This document shows, one piece after another, positions 34,887 to 43,213 of a stretch of 64,000 nt of DNA. Numbering within the stretch: the first letter of the stretch is position 1; the number at the start of each line of letters is the position of its first letter. The stretch comes from Thermoleophilia bacterium (GTDB taxonomy: Bacteria > Actinomycetota > Thermoleophilia > Gaiellales > Gaiellaceae). The stretch is from NCBI GenBank assembly GCA_017882615.1, contig JADGPD010000002.1, positions 1 to 64,000 of the forward strand, read 5' to 3'. A program made the position numbers and the translations under genes. The notes beneath the pieces are model-generated. The model made no database searches. It was not told the origin of the DNA and was given only the letters and a program-made list of their open reading frames with translations.

Positions 34887-36025
34887 GCGTCCTCCTCCAT
34901 GATGTCCGAGACGACGACGCCGTAGCCCTGAGCCGCGAGCAGATCGGCCGCCCGCTGCGCCTCGCTCTCACCGGCGATCACGATCGAAAGCGAGCCGCCG
35001 CGATCGGGCGAGACGTGCTGCATCTCCAGGTCTTCGATGTTGATCCGCTCGGCCCCCAACACCTGCGTGATACCGGCCAGCACCCCGGGCTGATCGGCCA
35101 CGTGCACGCGCAGGCGGAAGAGCCCGCCCACGCTCGGATAGACCTCGGCCAGCAGATGGCGGCGATACGTCCCGGCTTCGGCGATCCAGTGGCCGACGAA
35201 CGCGGCGTCGCCGCTCTCGAGCGCCAGCTCGAGCTGCTCGATCAGACGCCGGTGCTCGGCGAGGGCCTCGCGCAGCGGATCTGCGTTCTCGAGGAAGATG
35301 TCGACCCAGATGTGCGGGTTCGCGCCGGCCACGCGCGTCATGTCTCTGAGCGAGCCGCCCGCGCTGGCCAGCGGCTCGTGACCGCCCACTCTCGTCGTCC
35401 CGGCCTGGTTGACGAGCAGGTTGGAGAGCGCGTGAGGAAGGTGACTGGTCAGCGCAACGAGACGGTCGTGAGCGGCGGGATCGATCGCCACCGGGTGGGC
35501 GCCGAGCGAGGCCACGAAGCCGTGCAGCATGCGGTAGCGGTCGGGGTCGGTGATGACCTGCGGAGTCAGAAACCAGGTCGCGCCTTTGAAGATATCCGCG
35601 CTTGCATATTCGGGCCCGCTCGTCTCCGAGCCGCAGACGGGATGCCCGCCAATGAATCGATTGTCGTCGACGGCGGCCGCGCAGACGGCGCTCTTGGTGG
35701 AACCGACATCGGTCACGGTGCAGGAATGGTCGACCAGCTCGAGCGCCTCCAGCACGCGCTCGGGCAGGTGAGCGACCGGCGCGGCGACGATCACCAGCTC
35801 GGCGGAAGTGACCGCCTCGGCCAGCGTCTCCGCAGCGAGATCGATGGCGCCGCGCTCGCGCGCGACGCGGAGTGCGCCGGGATCCGGGTCGAAACCGGCA
35901 ACGTGTGCGGCGCCGGCCTGCTTCGCCGCAAGCCCGACCGAGGTCCCGATCAGGCCCGTGCCGACGATCGCCAGACGCGAGTGCCTCGCGCCGGGATGGT
36001 CTGTTTCTGTTGGCCGAACACTCAT
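34883..36025 (-). CDS. tyrA: Prephenate dehydrogenase with ACT domain
   Basis: The protein has about 380 residues from ATG 36025 (TTG 36034 is possible). An N-terminal Rossmann domain (LAIVGTGLIGTSVGLAAKQ) is followed by TDVGSTKSAV, GGHPVCGSETSGPEYA and the SHLPHALSNLLV helix region of TyrA. The last 70 residues form an ACT domain (VHVADQPGVLAGITQVLG). It converts prephenate to 4-hydroxyphenylpyruvate; the ACT domain probably mediates tyrosine feedback. Confidence 0.94.
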   Translation of the reverse strand: MSVRPTETDHPGARHSRLAIVGTGLIGTSVGLAAKQAGAAHVAGFDPDPGALRVARERGAIDLAAETLAEAVTSAELVIVAAPVAHLPERVLEALELVDHSCTVTDVGSTKSAVCAAAVDDNRFIGGHPVCGSETSGPEYASADIFKGATWFLTPQVITDPDRYRMLHGFVASLGAHPVAIDPAAHDRLVALTSHLPHALSNLLVNQAGTTRVGGHEPLASAGGSLRDMTRVAGANPHIWVDIFLENADPLREALAEHRRLIEQLELALESGDAAFVGHWIAEAGTYRRHLLAEVYPSVGGLFRLRVHVADQPGVLAGITQVLGAERINIEDLEMQHVSPDRGGSLSIVIAGESEAQRAADLLAAQGYGVVVSDIMEEDA

Positions 36026-36123
36026 TTCCAGCAAGTCTAGTGGCGGAGCGCACCATCTCTCCGGCGCCTTGCGCTCCTGCTCATCTGGCGGCGAGCGCGC
36101 CCGCTCAGAGATAATCCCCCGCG

Positions 36124-37116
36124 ATGAAGATCTTCTCGGGCATCCAACCGACAGGCGCCAAGCATCTCGGCAACTACTCGGGCGGCTTCCGCCAGTACGC
36201 CGCGACGCAGGAACAGGGCGAAGCCTTCTTCTGCGTCGTCGACCTGCACTCGATCACCAACCCCCACGATCCTCAGGATCTGAGAGAGCGAACGCTCGAT
36301 CTGGCGGCGCTGATGTTCGCCACCGGGCTCGACCCCGAGCGCTCGACCGTGTTCGTGCAGAGCCACGTGACGGCGCACGCCGAGGCGGCCTGGCTGCTCT
36401 CCGCGGTGACAAGCTACGGCCAGCTCGGGCGCATGACCCAGTTCAAGGACAAGGCCGAGCAGCAGGAGTTCGTCTCGGCCGGGCTTTTCACCTACCCGGT
36501 ACTGATGGCCGGCGACATCCTTCTCTACCAGACCGACATCGTCCCGATCGGCGACGACCAGCGCCAGCACCTGGAGCTCTCGCGCGACGTGGCCGAGCGC
36601 TTCAACTCACGCTTCGGCGAGACCTTCACGGTGCCCCGCGGCGTCTATCCCGAGAGCGGCGCCCGGGTGATGGACCTGCAGCAGCCAGGTAACAAGATGT
36701 CCACCACCGGCGGCAACCCTCAGGGCACGATCTACCTGCTCGACCCGCCCGAGGTGGTGCGCAAGAAGGTCAAGACGGCGGTCACCGACTCCGGGCGCGA
36801 GATCGTGCACGACCTGAACGAGAAGGTCGGTATCTCGAACCTGATCGAGATCATGACAGTGGCCAGCGGCGAGTCGATCGCCGAGGTCGAGAAGCGTTTC
36901 CAGGGCGCCGGATACGGACAGTTCAAGAGCGAGGTGGCAGACGCCGTCGTAGCACTACTCGAACCGATCCAGGGCCGCTACCGCGAGCTGCGCGAAGACA
37001 CCGCCGAGCTCGAGCGGATGCTGGCGCGCGGCGCGGCCAAGTCGCGCGAGGCGGCGGCGCCCACCCTGGAGAAGATGTACGACCGTATGGGCTTCACCCG
37101 ACCAAAGGGAGTGTGA
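36124..37116 (+). CDS. trpS: Tryptophanyl-tRNA synthetase
   Basis: The 330-residue class I synthetase has FSGIQPTGAKHLGNYSG (HIGH-equivalent), VPIGDDQRQHLELSRDVAERF and KMSTTGG in place of KMSKS. The KMSTT form is, to my knowledge, common in actinobacterial TrpRS. GTAVTDSG-type C-terminal motifs follow. It charges tRNA-Trp. It is divergent from tyrA and forms a unit with the UPF0145 gene four bases downstream. Confidence 0.96.
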   Translation: MKIFSGIQPTGAKHLGNYSGGFRQYAATQEQGEAFFCVVDLHSITNPHDPQDLRERTLDLAALMFATGLDPERSTVFVQSHVTAHAEAAWLLSAVTSYGQLGRMTQFKDKAEQQEFVSAGLFTYPVLMAGDILLYQTDIVPIGDDQRQHLELSRDVAERFNSRFGETFTVPRGVYPESGARVMDLQQPGNKMSTTGGNPQGTIYLLDPPEVVRKKVKTAVTDSGREIVHDLNEKVGISNLIEIMTVASGESIAEVEKRFQGAGYGQFKSEVADAVVALLEPIQGRYRELREDTAELERMLARGAAKSREAAAPTLEKMYDRMGFTRPKGV

Positions 37117-37120
37117 CCAG

Positions 37121-37441
37121 ATGCTGATTTCGACCATGAACGACGTTCCCGGCCACGAGATCACCGAAGTCATTGGTGAGGTCTTCGGACTGACGGTGCG
37201 CTCGCGCAACGTCGGCGCCCAGATCGGCGCCGGCCTGAAATCGATCCTCGGCGGCGAGCTGAAGGGAATGACCAAGCAGCTGATCGCGAGCCGCGAAGAA
37301 GCCATCGCCCGCTTGACCGAGGAAGCCGAGGCGAGAGGCGCGAACTGCGTTCTCGCCATGCGCTTCGATGTGTCCGACCTCGGTGGGAACACCATGGCGA
37401 GCGAGATCTGCGCCTACGGCACCGCGGTGAAGATCAACTAG
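37121..37441 (+). CDS. UPF0145/YbjQ family protein
   Basis: This 106-residue protein has the family pattern TMNDVPGHEITEVIGEVFGLTVRSRN, GGELKGMTKQLIASREEAIARL and GANCVLAMRFDVSDLG. The family forms pentameric beta-sandwich assemblies and has been linked with heavy-metal binding, but no firm function is known. It lies 4 bp after trpS and is followed by a strong terminator. Confidence 0.92.
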   Translation: MLISTMNDVPGHEITEVIGEVFGLTVRSRNVGAQIGAGLKSILGGELKGMTKQLIASREEAIARLTEEAEARGANCVLAMRFDVSDLGGNTMASEICAYGTAVKIN

Positions 37442-37468
37442 ATCGGGGCAAGGCGAGAGGTTCGATTG

Positions 37469-37491
37469 GGCGCCCGCGACGAGCGGGCGCC
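37469..37491 (+). terminator. Rho-independent terminator after the trpS unit
   Basis: A perfect 9-bp stem GGCGCCCGC / GCGGGCGCC with loop GACGA is followed by TTTCGTTCT, 28 bp beyond the stop at 37441. It ends the trpS/UPF0145 transcript and separates it from the convergent pseudouridine synthase. Confidence 0.85.
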
Positions 37492-37522
37492 TTTCGTTCT
37501 CGCGGCTCTTTCCTCCAAGGAA

Positions 37523-38278
37523 CTAGCCGGCGGCGAGGCCGGTCAGTTTCTTGAGCGCCTCGACCTCACCCCGGTCGAGCGCCCGCCATTTGCCTGCTGC
37601 CAGCCCGTCCAGGTCGAGCCCGGCATAGACGCTTCGATGCAGCCGCACGACCGGGCAGCCCACGGCGGCGCACATCAGCTTGACCTGGTGCTTGCGGCCT
37701 TCGTGAATGGAGAGCTCGATCAGCTTGGGCCCGAGCCGCCGCGCTTTGGCCGGCGCCGTACGCCCGTCCTCGAGCTCGATCCCCGCGGCCAGTGTGCGCA
37801 GCACGTCATCGGTCGGCTCACGCTCCAGCTCCGCCTCGTAGACCTTCTCGATCTCGTAGCGGGGATGAGCGAGGTGGTGTGCAAGCTGGCCGTCGTTGGT
37901 GAACAGAAGCGCCCCGGTCGTATCGGCGTCGAGCCTTCCCACCGGCACCACCCGCGGCGTCCGAGGCACCAGCTCGACCACCGTGCGCCTCTTCTGCGGG
38001 TCGCTGGCGGTAGTCACGAACCCCGCCGGTTTGTACAGGAGCAGGTAGGCGAGCTTCTGCTTGGCCACCGGCTTTCCGTCCACCTCGACCAGGTCGCGCG
38101 CGGCGACGAAGGTGTTCAGCTGGCCGGGCTCGCCGTTCACGCGCACGCGGCCGGCCTTGATCAGCTCGTCGGCGCCGCGGCGCGAGGCGACACCGGCACG
38201 GGCGAGGTAGGCGTTCAGGCGCACAAACGAAGTATCGACCGTCGAGCGGTTCGCGGCCGGCTCCACCCTCGCGTGCAT
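37523..38278 (-). CDS. rluB: Pseudouridine synthase, RsuA/RluB family
   Basis: The 251-residue protein has an N-terminal S4 RNA-binding domain (RLNAYLARAGVASRRGADELI) and the catalytic GRLDADTTGALLFTNDG motif with its Asp. LLLYKPAGFVTT and IHEGRKHQVKLMCAAVG follow. It isomerises uridines in rRNA. In actinobacteria this gene usually neighbours scpA/scpB, which lie 1.5 kb away here with two genes in between. The RluB assignment over other RsuA-family members is by context. Confidence 0.9.
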   Translation of the reverse strand: MHARVEPAANRSTVDTSFVRLNAYLARAGVASRRGADELIKAGRVRVNGEPGQLNTFVAARDLVEVDGKPVAKQKLAYLLLYKPAGFVTTASDPQKRRTVVELVPRTPRVVPVGRLDADTTGALLFTNDGQLAHHLAHPRYEIEKVYEAELEREPTDDVLRTLAAGIELEDGRTAPAKARRLGPKLIELSIHEGRKHQVKLMCAAVGCPVVRLHRSVYAGLDLDGLAAGKWRALDRGEVEALKKLTGLAAG

Positions 38279-38325
38279 GCGCGCCGGCGCAGAAGCGTTC
38301 GGTGGCGCTCGCCGCCGCGGTTTGG

Positions 38326-38751
38326 CTAGGCGAGCGCTCCGAGCGCAATCATCGAGAGCATCTCCGGATTGAATGGCTTGGCCAGGAAAGCGACAGCGCC
38401 GAGCCCGAGAGCGCGAGCTCGGTGGGCCTCATGGGCATAGCCGCTCATGAAGATGACTGGAATCTCCCGTGTGCTCTCATGGTCCCTGAGTGCTTCGACA
38501 AGCTCGAAACCGTCGCGCTGCGGCATGTCCACGTTCGTCACGATGAGATCAGGGCGCTCGGAACGGGCCAGCTCGAGCGCCTCGCCCCCGTCCGACGCCT
38601 CGATCACGAAGAACCCGTCCGCCTTCAGATTGACCGCGCAAATCATCCGGATCGCGGCGTCGTCGTCAACTACGAGTACGCGCCAGACGTGTCCGGCGGC
38701 GCCGGTCGATCCCGCGGCCATCGCCGGCGCGGAAGACGTGGAACCCTTCAC
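38326..38751 (-). CDS. Receiver-domain protein with Asn at the phospho-acceptor position
   Basis: This 141-residue protein has about 22 disordered N-terminal residues and then a CheY-like receiver. The acidic pair is D29/D30 (LVVDDD), with Ser103 (FMSG) and Lys125 (LAKPF). The segment PDLIVTNVDMPQRDG aligns with the canonical PDLIxxDxxMP so that Asn73 takes the place of the phosphorylatable Asp, with Asp75 two residues on. It therefore looks like an atypical, perhaps constitutively set, receiver without output domain. No kinase is adjacent. Confidence 0.88.
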   Translation of the reverse strand: MKGSTSSAPAMAAGSTGAAGHVWRVLVVDDDAAIRMICAVNLKADGFFVIEASDGGEALELARSERPDLIVTNVDMPQRDGFELVEALRDHESTREIPVIFMSGYAHEAHRARALGLGAVAFLAKPFNPEMLSMIALGALA

Positions 38752-39072
38752 ATCGTCCCCTTTCGAGTAGGGAGTAAGGAACCATCGCCGACCGACGTAA
38801 GGCCGGTAGTGCTCTCAACCCGCTCTTCTGAGGGAAGATCTTCCGGAGCTACTCGTCTTGAGCTCCAGTTGCTGCAGTCGCCGGCGATTGGGGCGACGCA
38901 AGCGCCAGCTTATCACCTTGCTCGTCGCGTCCGGCAGATTTTCCGCGCAATGACCAGAAACGAAACTGGTGAGCGCCTCACCCACCTGGGCGTTCGATCG
39001 TGCCTCTCGATGATCGAGAAAGCATCTCGAGAGATGCCAAGCCGACCTGTGCGGCGTTTACTGTTTTGGGCG
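38752..39072. other. Intergenic region between receiver and MBL-fold gene
   Basis: These 321 bp between divergent genes hold no frame I can support. The plus-strand ORF reported through here is open but lacks domain signal before 39073. A perfect 12-bp palindrome GGAAGATCTTCC lies at 38833-38844 and could be an operator. No sigma-70 consensus stands out. Confidence 0.4.
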
Positions 39073-39786
39073 ATGGTGGTGCCGCTACTCCAAATCCACT
39101 ACCTGGGCCATTCGTCGTTTGTGCTGCGTTTCGCGAGTGGCGTCTCGCTTCTCACCGACTACGGCAAGTCGAATGCCTTCGGCACGGGCAGCCCGATCTA
39201 CGATCTTGGTGACCTTCAGCCCGACGTAGTCCTCTATTCACACCACGACGACGATCACGACCGGGGTGACGAGTTTCCGGGCGCCACGATCTTGGACGGC
39301 GCTCACCTGCACGAGGAGGTCGGTATCGACGGCGTCGTCTTCGAGCCGATCAGGACGAGCGAGCGCGCGCCCGGCGACAACACGAGCTTCCTGATCCTCT
39401 TCGAGGAGTTGCGGGTCATCTTCGCCGGCGACTGTCAGGGCGAGATCGAGGCAGTCGACCAGCCCGCGCAAAGAGAAAGAATCGCGGCGCTCTTTCCAGG
39501 GCGAATCGACCTCTTGTTCTTGCCGATCGACTGGACGCATCCGATCGCCGCCAAGGCGGCCTCCTTCGTCGAGCTTCTGCGGCCGCGCACCGTGATCCCG
39601 ATCCACTACTGGAGCCGGCAGGCGAAGACCGACTTCCTCTCTTTGCTGTCCGGGAAGAACGAGCCCGGGGCGAAGCAATTTCTGGTCGAAGAGCTCGATC
39701 GCCCCGACTACGCGATCGACAACGTCGGCAACGGCGCTGCCTCGACCCGAGTGATCAGCCTCGAGCCGGCGCCCTTCGAAAGCTGA
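39073..39786 (+). CDS. MBL-fold metallo-hydrolase, UlaG-like
   Basis: The protein has 237 residues from ATG 39073 (MVVPLLQIHYLGHSSFVLRF). The metal-binding motif is SHHDDDHDRG, the metallo-beta-lactamase HxHxDH pattern, followed by FAGDCQG, LFLPIDWTHP and VIPIHYWS, which supply further ligands. This layout resembles UlaG/YycJ-like hydrolases acting on phosphoesters or lactones; the substrate is unknown. I reject the longer ORF start because its first 250 codons overlap an opposite gene and lack domain signal. Confidence 0.85.
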   Translation: MVVPLLQIHYLGHSSFVLRFASGVSLLTDYGKSNAFGTGSPIYDLGDLQPDVVLYSHHDDDHDRGDEFPGATILDGAHLHEEVGIDGVVFEPIRTSERAPGDNTSFLILFEELRVIFAGDCQGEIEAVDQPAQRERIAALFPGRIDLLFLPIDWTHPIAAKAASFVELLRPRTVIPIHYWSRQAKTDFLSLLSGKNEPGAKQFLVEELDRPDYAIDNVGNGAASTRVISLEPAPFES

Positions 39787-39816
39787 CGCTACCTACACCC
39801 GTCGCCTGATTCGACT

Positions 39817-40422
39817 TCAAGCGCCGCGTTGCGCAGCCACCACGTGCAGGCGCTCGCGGATCGTTTCGGCGTCACCCTCGAAGTCGTCCAGACGAGGCAG
39901 CTCGGCCAGGCTCGCCAGCCCGAACACACGCTCGAAGAGCGGAGTGACGCGGTAGCGGATCGCTCCGCCGGGAGCGTCGTCGCGCCCGGCCTCGGCGATC
40001 AGCCCGCGCTCGAGCAGGTTGGCGACTGTGGCCTCGGCCGCGACGCCGCGGATGCGGGTGATCTCGGGTCGCGTGCAGGGCCCGAGATAGGCGACGATGG
40101 CCAGGGTCTCGAGCGCCGCCTGCGAGAGCGAGCGCTGAACGGGGCGCTCGAACAGGCGCGAGCACGCTCCAGCCGCCTCGCGAGAAGCACGAAACGCGTA
40201 ACCGCCGGCCACGTGCTCGAGCACGATTCCACTCCGACCCTCACTGTGACGCTCGCCAACCAGGCGCAGCGCCGCCTCGACGCGCTCGACGTCGTCATCC
40301 GCCGCGGCGGCCAAGTCTTCCAGCGGCAGCGGCGCCGACGCAACCACCAGCAACGCCTCGACGGTGCGCGCCAGCGCGTCGAGCGGACTCGAGGTGATCA
40401 GGCGGAGCGGGCGCTCGTCCAT
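39817..40422 (-). CDS. scpB: Segregation and condensation protein B
   Basis: The 201-residue protein from ATG 40422 (MDERPLRLI) has a GAGGAG ribosome binding site 8 bp upstream, inside scpA. Two winged-helix domains are visible: ARTVEALLVVASAPLPLEDLAAA, and the typical RSLSQAALETLAIVAYLGPCTRPEITRIRGV. With ScpA and SMC it forms the condensin complex for chromosome segregation. It overlaps scpA by 25 bp, indicating translational coupling. Confidence 0.95.
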   Translation of the reverse strand: MDERPLRLITSSPLDALARTVEALLVVASAPLPLEDLAAAADDDVERVEAALRLVGERHSEGRSGIVLEHVAGGYAFRASREAAGACSRLFERPVQRSLSQAALETLAIVAYLGPCTRPEITRIRGVAAEATVANLLERGLIAEAGRDDAPGGAIRYRVTPLFERVFGLASLAELPRLDDFEGDAETIRERLHVVAAQRGA

Positions 40423-41189
40423 GCGGAACTCCTCTCTGTGTCTCTTCTCTCGACTCGGATGGGCGCGAAGGGTGCGGCCTGCTTGATTGCTACCTCGTCC
40501 AGCCTGCCGAGCTCCAGTAGCGCGAGGAAGGCGACGGCTTGCTCGACACGTGAAAGCTCTCCGAGCTCGTTCTCGAAGTCGAAGCGGCTGCGCCCGGCGA
40601 GCAGCGAGCGAAAACGCTGCACGAACTGCTCGAGCGGCGGGTAGCGAAGCGCCATGTGCGCCAGGGAAACCGCTTGCGGCGGCGTGGCAAGCACGCGCAA
40701 GGCGGCGGCCAGCGCAGCGGGATCGTGCGGGGCGACCGGACGGGAGACGGGCGGGCGCAGCGGGGCCGGCCCGAGCCGGAAAAAACGATCTTGCTCCTGC
40801 TCGAGCCTGCTTGTGAGCCAAGCCGCGGCCTCCTTAGTGCGCCGGTAGGCCGCCAGGCGGCGCGCCAGCTCCTCGGCGGCCTCCTCGGGCTCCAGCTCGG
40901 CCAGCTCCGCCGCCTCGTCGTCGAAGAGCAGCCGCGCTTTCAGCTCGAGCAGCGCCGAGACCAAAACGAGGAACTCGCCGCAAGCCTCCAGATCGCTCTC
41001 TCCCAGCTCGCACTCGTCGGCTCCGTTCTCGCTGCGATCGCGCCCGAGCAGCTCCTCGATGAAGGCGAGCACGATGCCGGCCACGTCGATCTCCGCGAGA
41101 TCGATCTCCTCCTTGAGCACAAGGGTCAGAAGGAGGTCGAGGGGACCCTCGAAGGCCTCGAGATCCAGCTCGAGCTCGGCGACACGCAT
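40398..41189 (-). CDS. scpA: Segregation and condensation protein A
   Basis: The 263-residue kleisin has the N-terminal SMC-contacting motif FEGPLDLLLTLVLKEEIDLAEIDV and the LLELKARLLFDD helix. A variable acidic middle follows, and a C-terminal winged helix (VEQAVAFLALLELGRLDEVAIKQ). It bridges SMC heads with ScpB. It starts 10 bp downstream of lgt on the minus strand, so lgt, scpA and scpB may share a transcript. Confidence 0.95.
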   Translation of the reverse strand: MRVAELELDLEAFEGPLDLLLTLVLKEEIDLAEIDVAGIVLAFIEELLGRDRSENGADECELGESDLEACGEFLVLVSALLELKARLLFDDEAAELAELEPEEAAEELARRLAAYRRTKEAAAWLTSRLEQEQDRFFRLGPAPLRPPVSRPVAPHDPAALAAALRVLATPPQAVSLAHMALRYPPLEQFVQRFRSLLAGRSRFDFENELGELSRVEQAVAFLALLELGRLDEVAIKQAAPFAPIRVERRDTERSSAWTSARSA

Positions 41190-41199
41190 CTCGGCGAGC

Positions 41200-42162
41200 C
41201 TAGCGGCCCGGCCGGACGCGCCCCTTGGGCACGCTCATGCGCGGGCCCTTGACCTTCACCGAGGGCTCTTTCTTCTTCTTTTCCTTCTTCGGCTTCTTCG
41301 GGCCGCGCTTGTTCGGGGGCTCGGTAGGCCCGGGCTCGGCCGGCCCTTCGGCCGCAGGGACGGCGGGCTTGCGGATCAGCTGCCACCAAACGAAGAATCC
41401 CCAGGCGCCGGCGAAGACGAAAATCGAGACCCAGGCATTCAGGCGGAGCCCCAGGAAATGGTGCGCGGGATCGATGCGCAGCAGCTCCATGAAGAAGCGC
41501 ACGAGCGCGTAGTAAGCGACGTAAAGAGAAAAAAGCGCAGGTGCTCGGAGCTTGAAGCGGCGCTCGAGCAGGAGCAGCAGGCCGATGCCGACGAGCGCGA
41601 GCAGAGACTCGTAGAGGAAGGTCGGCTGGAAAGTCGAGAAGCGCTCGTAGCCTGCCGGCCTGTTGACCGGATCGATGTGCAGGCCCCAGGGCAGGCTGGT
41701 CGGCTTGCCGAACAGCTCCTGGTTCCAGTAGTTGCCCCAACGGCCGATTGCCTGTGCGAGCAGAAGCCCGGGCGCAACGATTTCGAGCATCTTCGGGATG
41801 CTCTCGCCGGCTCGGCGGACAACGATCGCGCCGGCTCCTACCCCGAACAGAATCCCGCCGTAAATGCCGAGCCCGCCCTTCCAGACGGCGAACGGCGCCC
41901 ACCAGTGGTGAATCTGCGAGACCTCGTTCCAGCTGGTCGCGTCGTGGTACAGGCGCGCGCCGACGACACCCGCCAGCACGCCCCAGACAGCGACCTGGAA
42001 GATCAGGTCCCAGTTGCCGCCGCGGCGGACGTAGCGCTTCCCGGTCAGCCACATGGCGCCGGCGATGGCCAGCAGCAGCATCAGCCCGTAGAAATGAATC
42101 GTCACCGGTCCCAAACCGATGGTGCTGTGCTCGGGCGACGGAATCGAGCCGAGAAGCGTCAT
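41200..42162 (-). CDS. lgt: Prolipoprotein diacylglyceryl transferase
   Basis: The 320-residue membrane protein has seven hydrophobic helices and Lgt motifs: ITIHFYGLMLLLAI, GGLGIYGGILFG (HGGL-like region), IGRWGNYWNQELFGKPTSLPW (the RXGNFXNXE signature) and QPTFLYESL. It transfers diacylglycerol from phosphatidylglycerol to lipobox cysteines, serving lipoproteins such as those at 24393 and 28194. A 60-residue Lys/Pro-rich cytoplasmic tail (KKPKKEKKKKEP) extends beyond the usual end. Confidence 0.95.
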   Translation of the reverse strand: MTLLGSIPSPEHSTIGLGPVTIHFYGLMLLLAIAGAMWLTGKRYVRRGGNWDLIFQVAVWGVLAGVVGARLYHDATSWNEVSQIHHWWAPFAVWKGGLGIYGGILFGVGAGAIVVRRAGESIPKMLEIVAPGLLLAQAIGRWGNYWNQELFGKPTSLPWGLHIDPVNRPAGYERFSTFQPTFLYESLLALVGIGLLLLLERRFKLRAPALFSLYVAYYALVRFFMELLRIDPAHHFLGLRLNAWVSIFVFAGAWGFFVWWQLIRKPAVPAAEGPAEPGPTEPPNKRGPKKPKKEKKKKEPSVKVKGPRMSVPKGRVRPGR

Positions 42163-42208
42163 GCGCCAATCATCTCAGCTAATGCGGCGACCATGCCGGG
42201 TAGAAGCG

Positions 42209-43213
42209 TCAGCCCCCGCTGGCGAAGGAGCGGATCGATTGCCGGAGCGATCTCGTCGCGGCGGCCACCGCGGTCGGCTCGTAGCCGCAATGAGCGAGAC
42301 AGTTGGCGCAACGGGGGTCGCGGCCGCGGCCGAACTTCTCCCACTCGGTCGTCTCGAGCAGCTCGGCGTAGGAATCGACATAGCCGTCCGCCATCAGGTA
42401 GCAGGGACGCTGCCAGCCGAAGAGCGTGTAACACGGGATGCCCCAGGCCGTGCAATCGAACTCGGCCTTCCCTTCCAGGAAGTCGAGGAAGAGCGGTGTG
42501 TGGTTGAAGCGCCAGCGCTTCCGCGCGCCGTCCGAGAAGAGCTCGCGGAAGAGCTCGCGCGCCTCCTCGACGCCGGGGAAGTGCTGCTGATCGGGCGCCT
42601 GCTCGTAGGCGAAGGCCGGCGAGATCATCATCGAGTCGACGCGAAGCTCGTCGTTCAAGAAGTCGAGTAGCGCTCGTACGTCGGTGACGCTGTCGGCGCT
42701 CGAGACCGTCGTGTTGGTCGTCACCTTGAAACCGCGCCGCTTTGCCTCGCCGATCGCCTCGACGGCCTTGTCGAACACTCCCTCGCGACCGACCCCGGCG
42801 TCGTGCCGCTCACGCAGACCGTCCAAGTGAATGACCCAGGCGAAGTAGGGCGAGGGCCGGAAGAGGTCGAGCTTCTTCTTCAGCAGGATGCCGTTCGTGC
42901 ACAGGTAGACGAACTTCTTGCGCGCGATGAAGGCCCGAACCATCTGCCCGATCTCTGGATGGATGAGCGGCTCGCCGCCTGCGATCGAAACCATCGGGGC
43001 GCCCGACTCCTCGATCGCCTCGAGCGCCTGGGCGACCGGCATGCGCTGGCGCAGAACGTCGCTGGGATACTGGATCTTTCCACAACCGGCGCAGGCGAGA
43101 TTGCACTGAAAGAGCGGCTCGAGCTCTACCAGGAGCGGATAGCGCCGGCGCCCGCGCAGTCGCTGCGAGAACAGGTAGCTGCCCATCTTGAGGCTCTGCC
43201 GCAGGGGGATCAT
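42209..43213 (-). CDS. hpnH: Hopanoid biosynthesis radical SAM protein HpnH (adenosylhopane synthase)
   Basis: The 334-residue radical SAM enzyme has the cluster motif CNLACAGCGK (near residue 37), GGEPLIHPEI, YLCTNGILL, and a C-terminal Cys-rich segment (RCANCLAHCGYEPTA). HpnH joins the 5'-deoxyadenosyl radical to diploptene to give adenosylhopane, the first step of side-chain extension. Its ATG overlaps the upstream fusion gene's stop by 4 bp, making it the last gene of the hopanoid operon. Confidence 0.95.
   Translation of the reverse strand: MIPLRQSLKMGSYLFSQRLRGRRRYPLLVELEPLFQCNLACAGCGKIQYPSDVLRQRMPVAQALEAIEESGAPMVSIAGGEPLIHPEIGQMVRAFIARKKFVYLCTNGILLKKKLDLFRPSPYFAWVIHLDGLRERHDAGVGREGVFDKAVEAIGEAKRRGFKVTTNTTVSSADSVTDVRALLDFLNDELRVDSMMISPAFAYEQAPDQQHFPGVEEARELFRELFSDGARKRWRFNHTPLFLDFLEGKAEFDCTAWGIPCYTLFGWQRPCYLMADGYVDSYAELLETTEWEKFGRGRDPRCANCLAHCGYEPTAVAAATRSLRQSIRSFASGG

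Noticed and set aside
36694-36720. KMSTT instead of KMSKS in TrpRS, thought at first to be a defect
   Set aside because: To my knowledge this variant is frequent in actinobacterial TrpRS, so it is not unusual.
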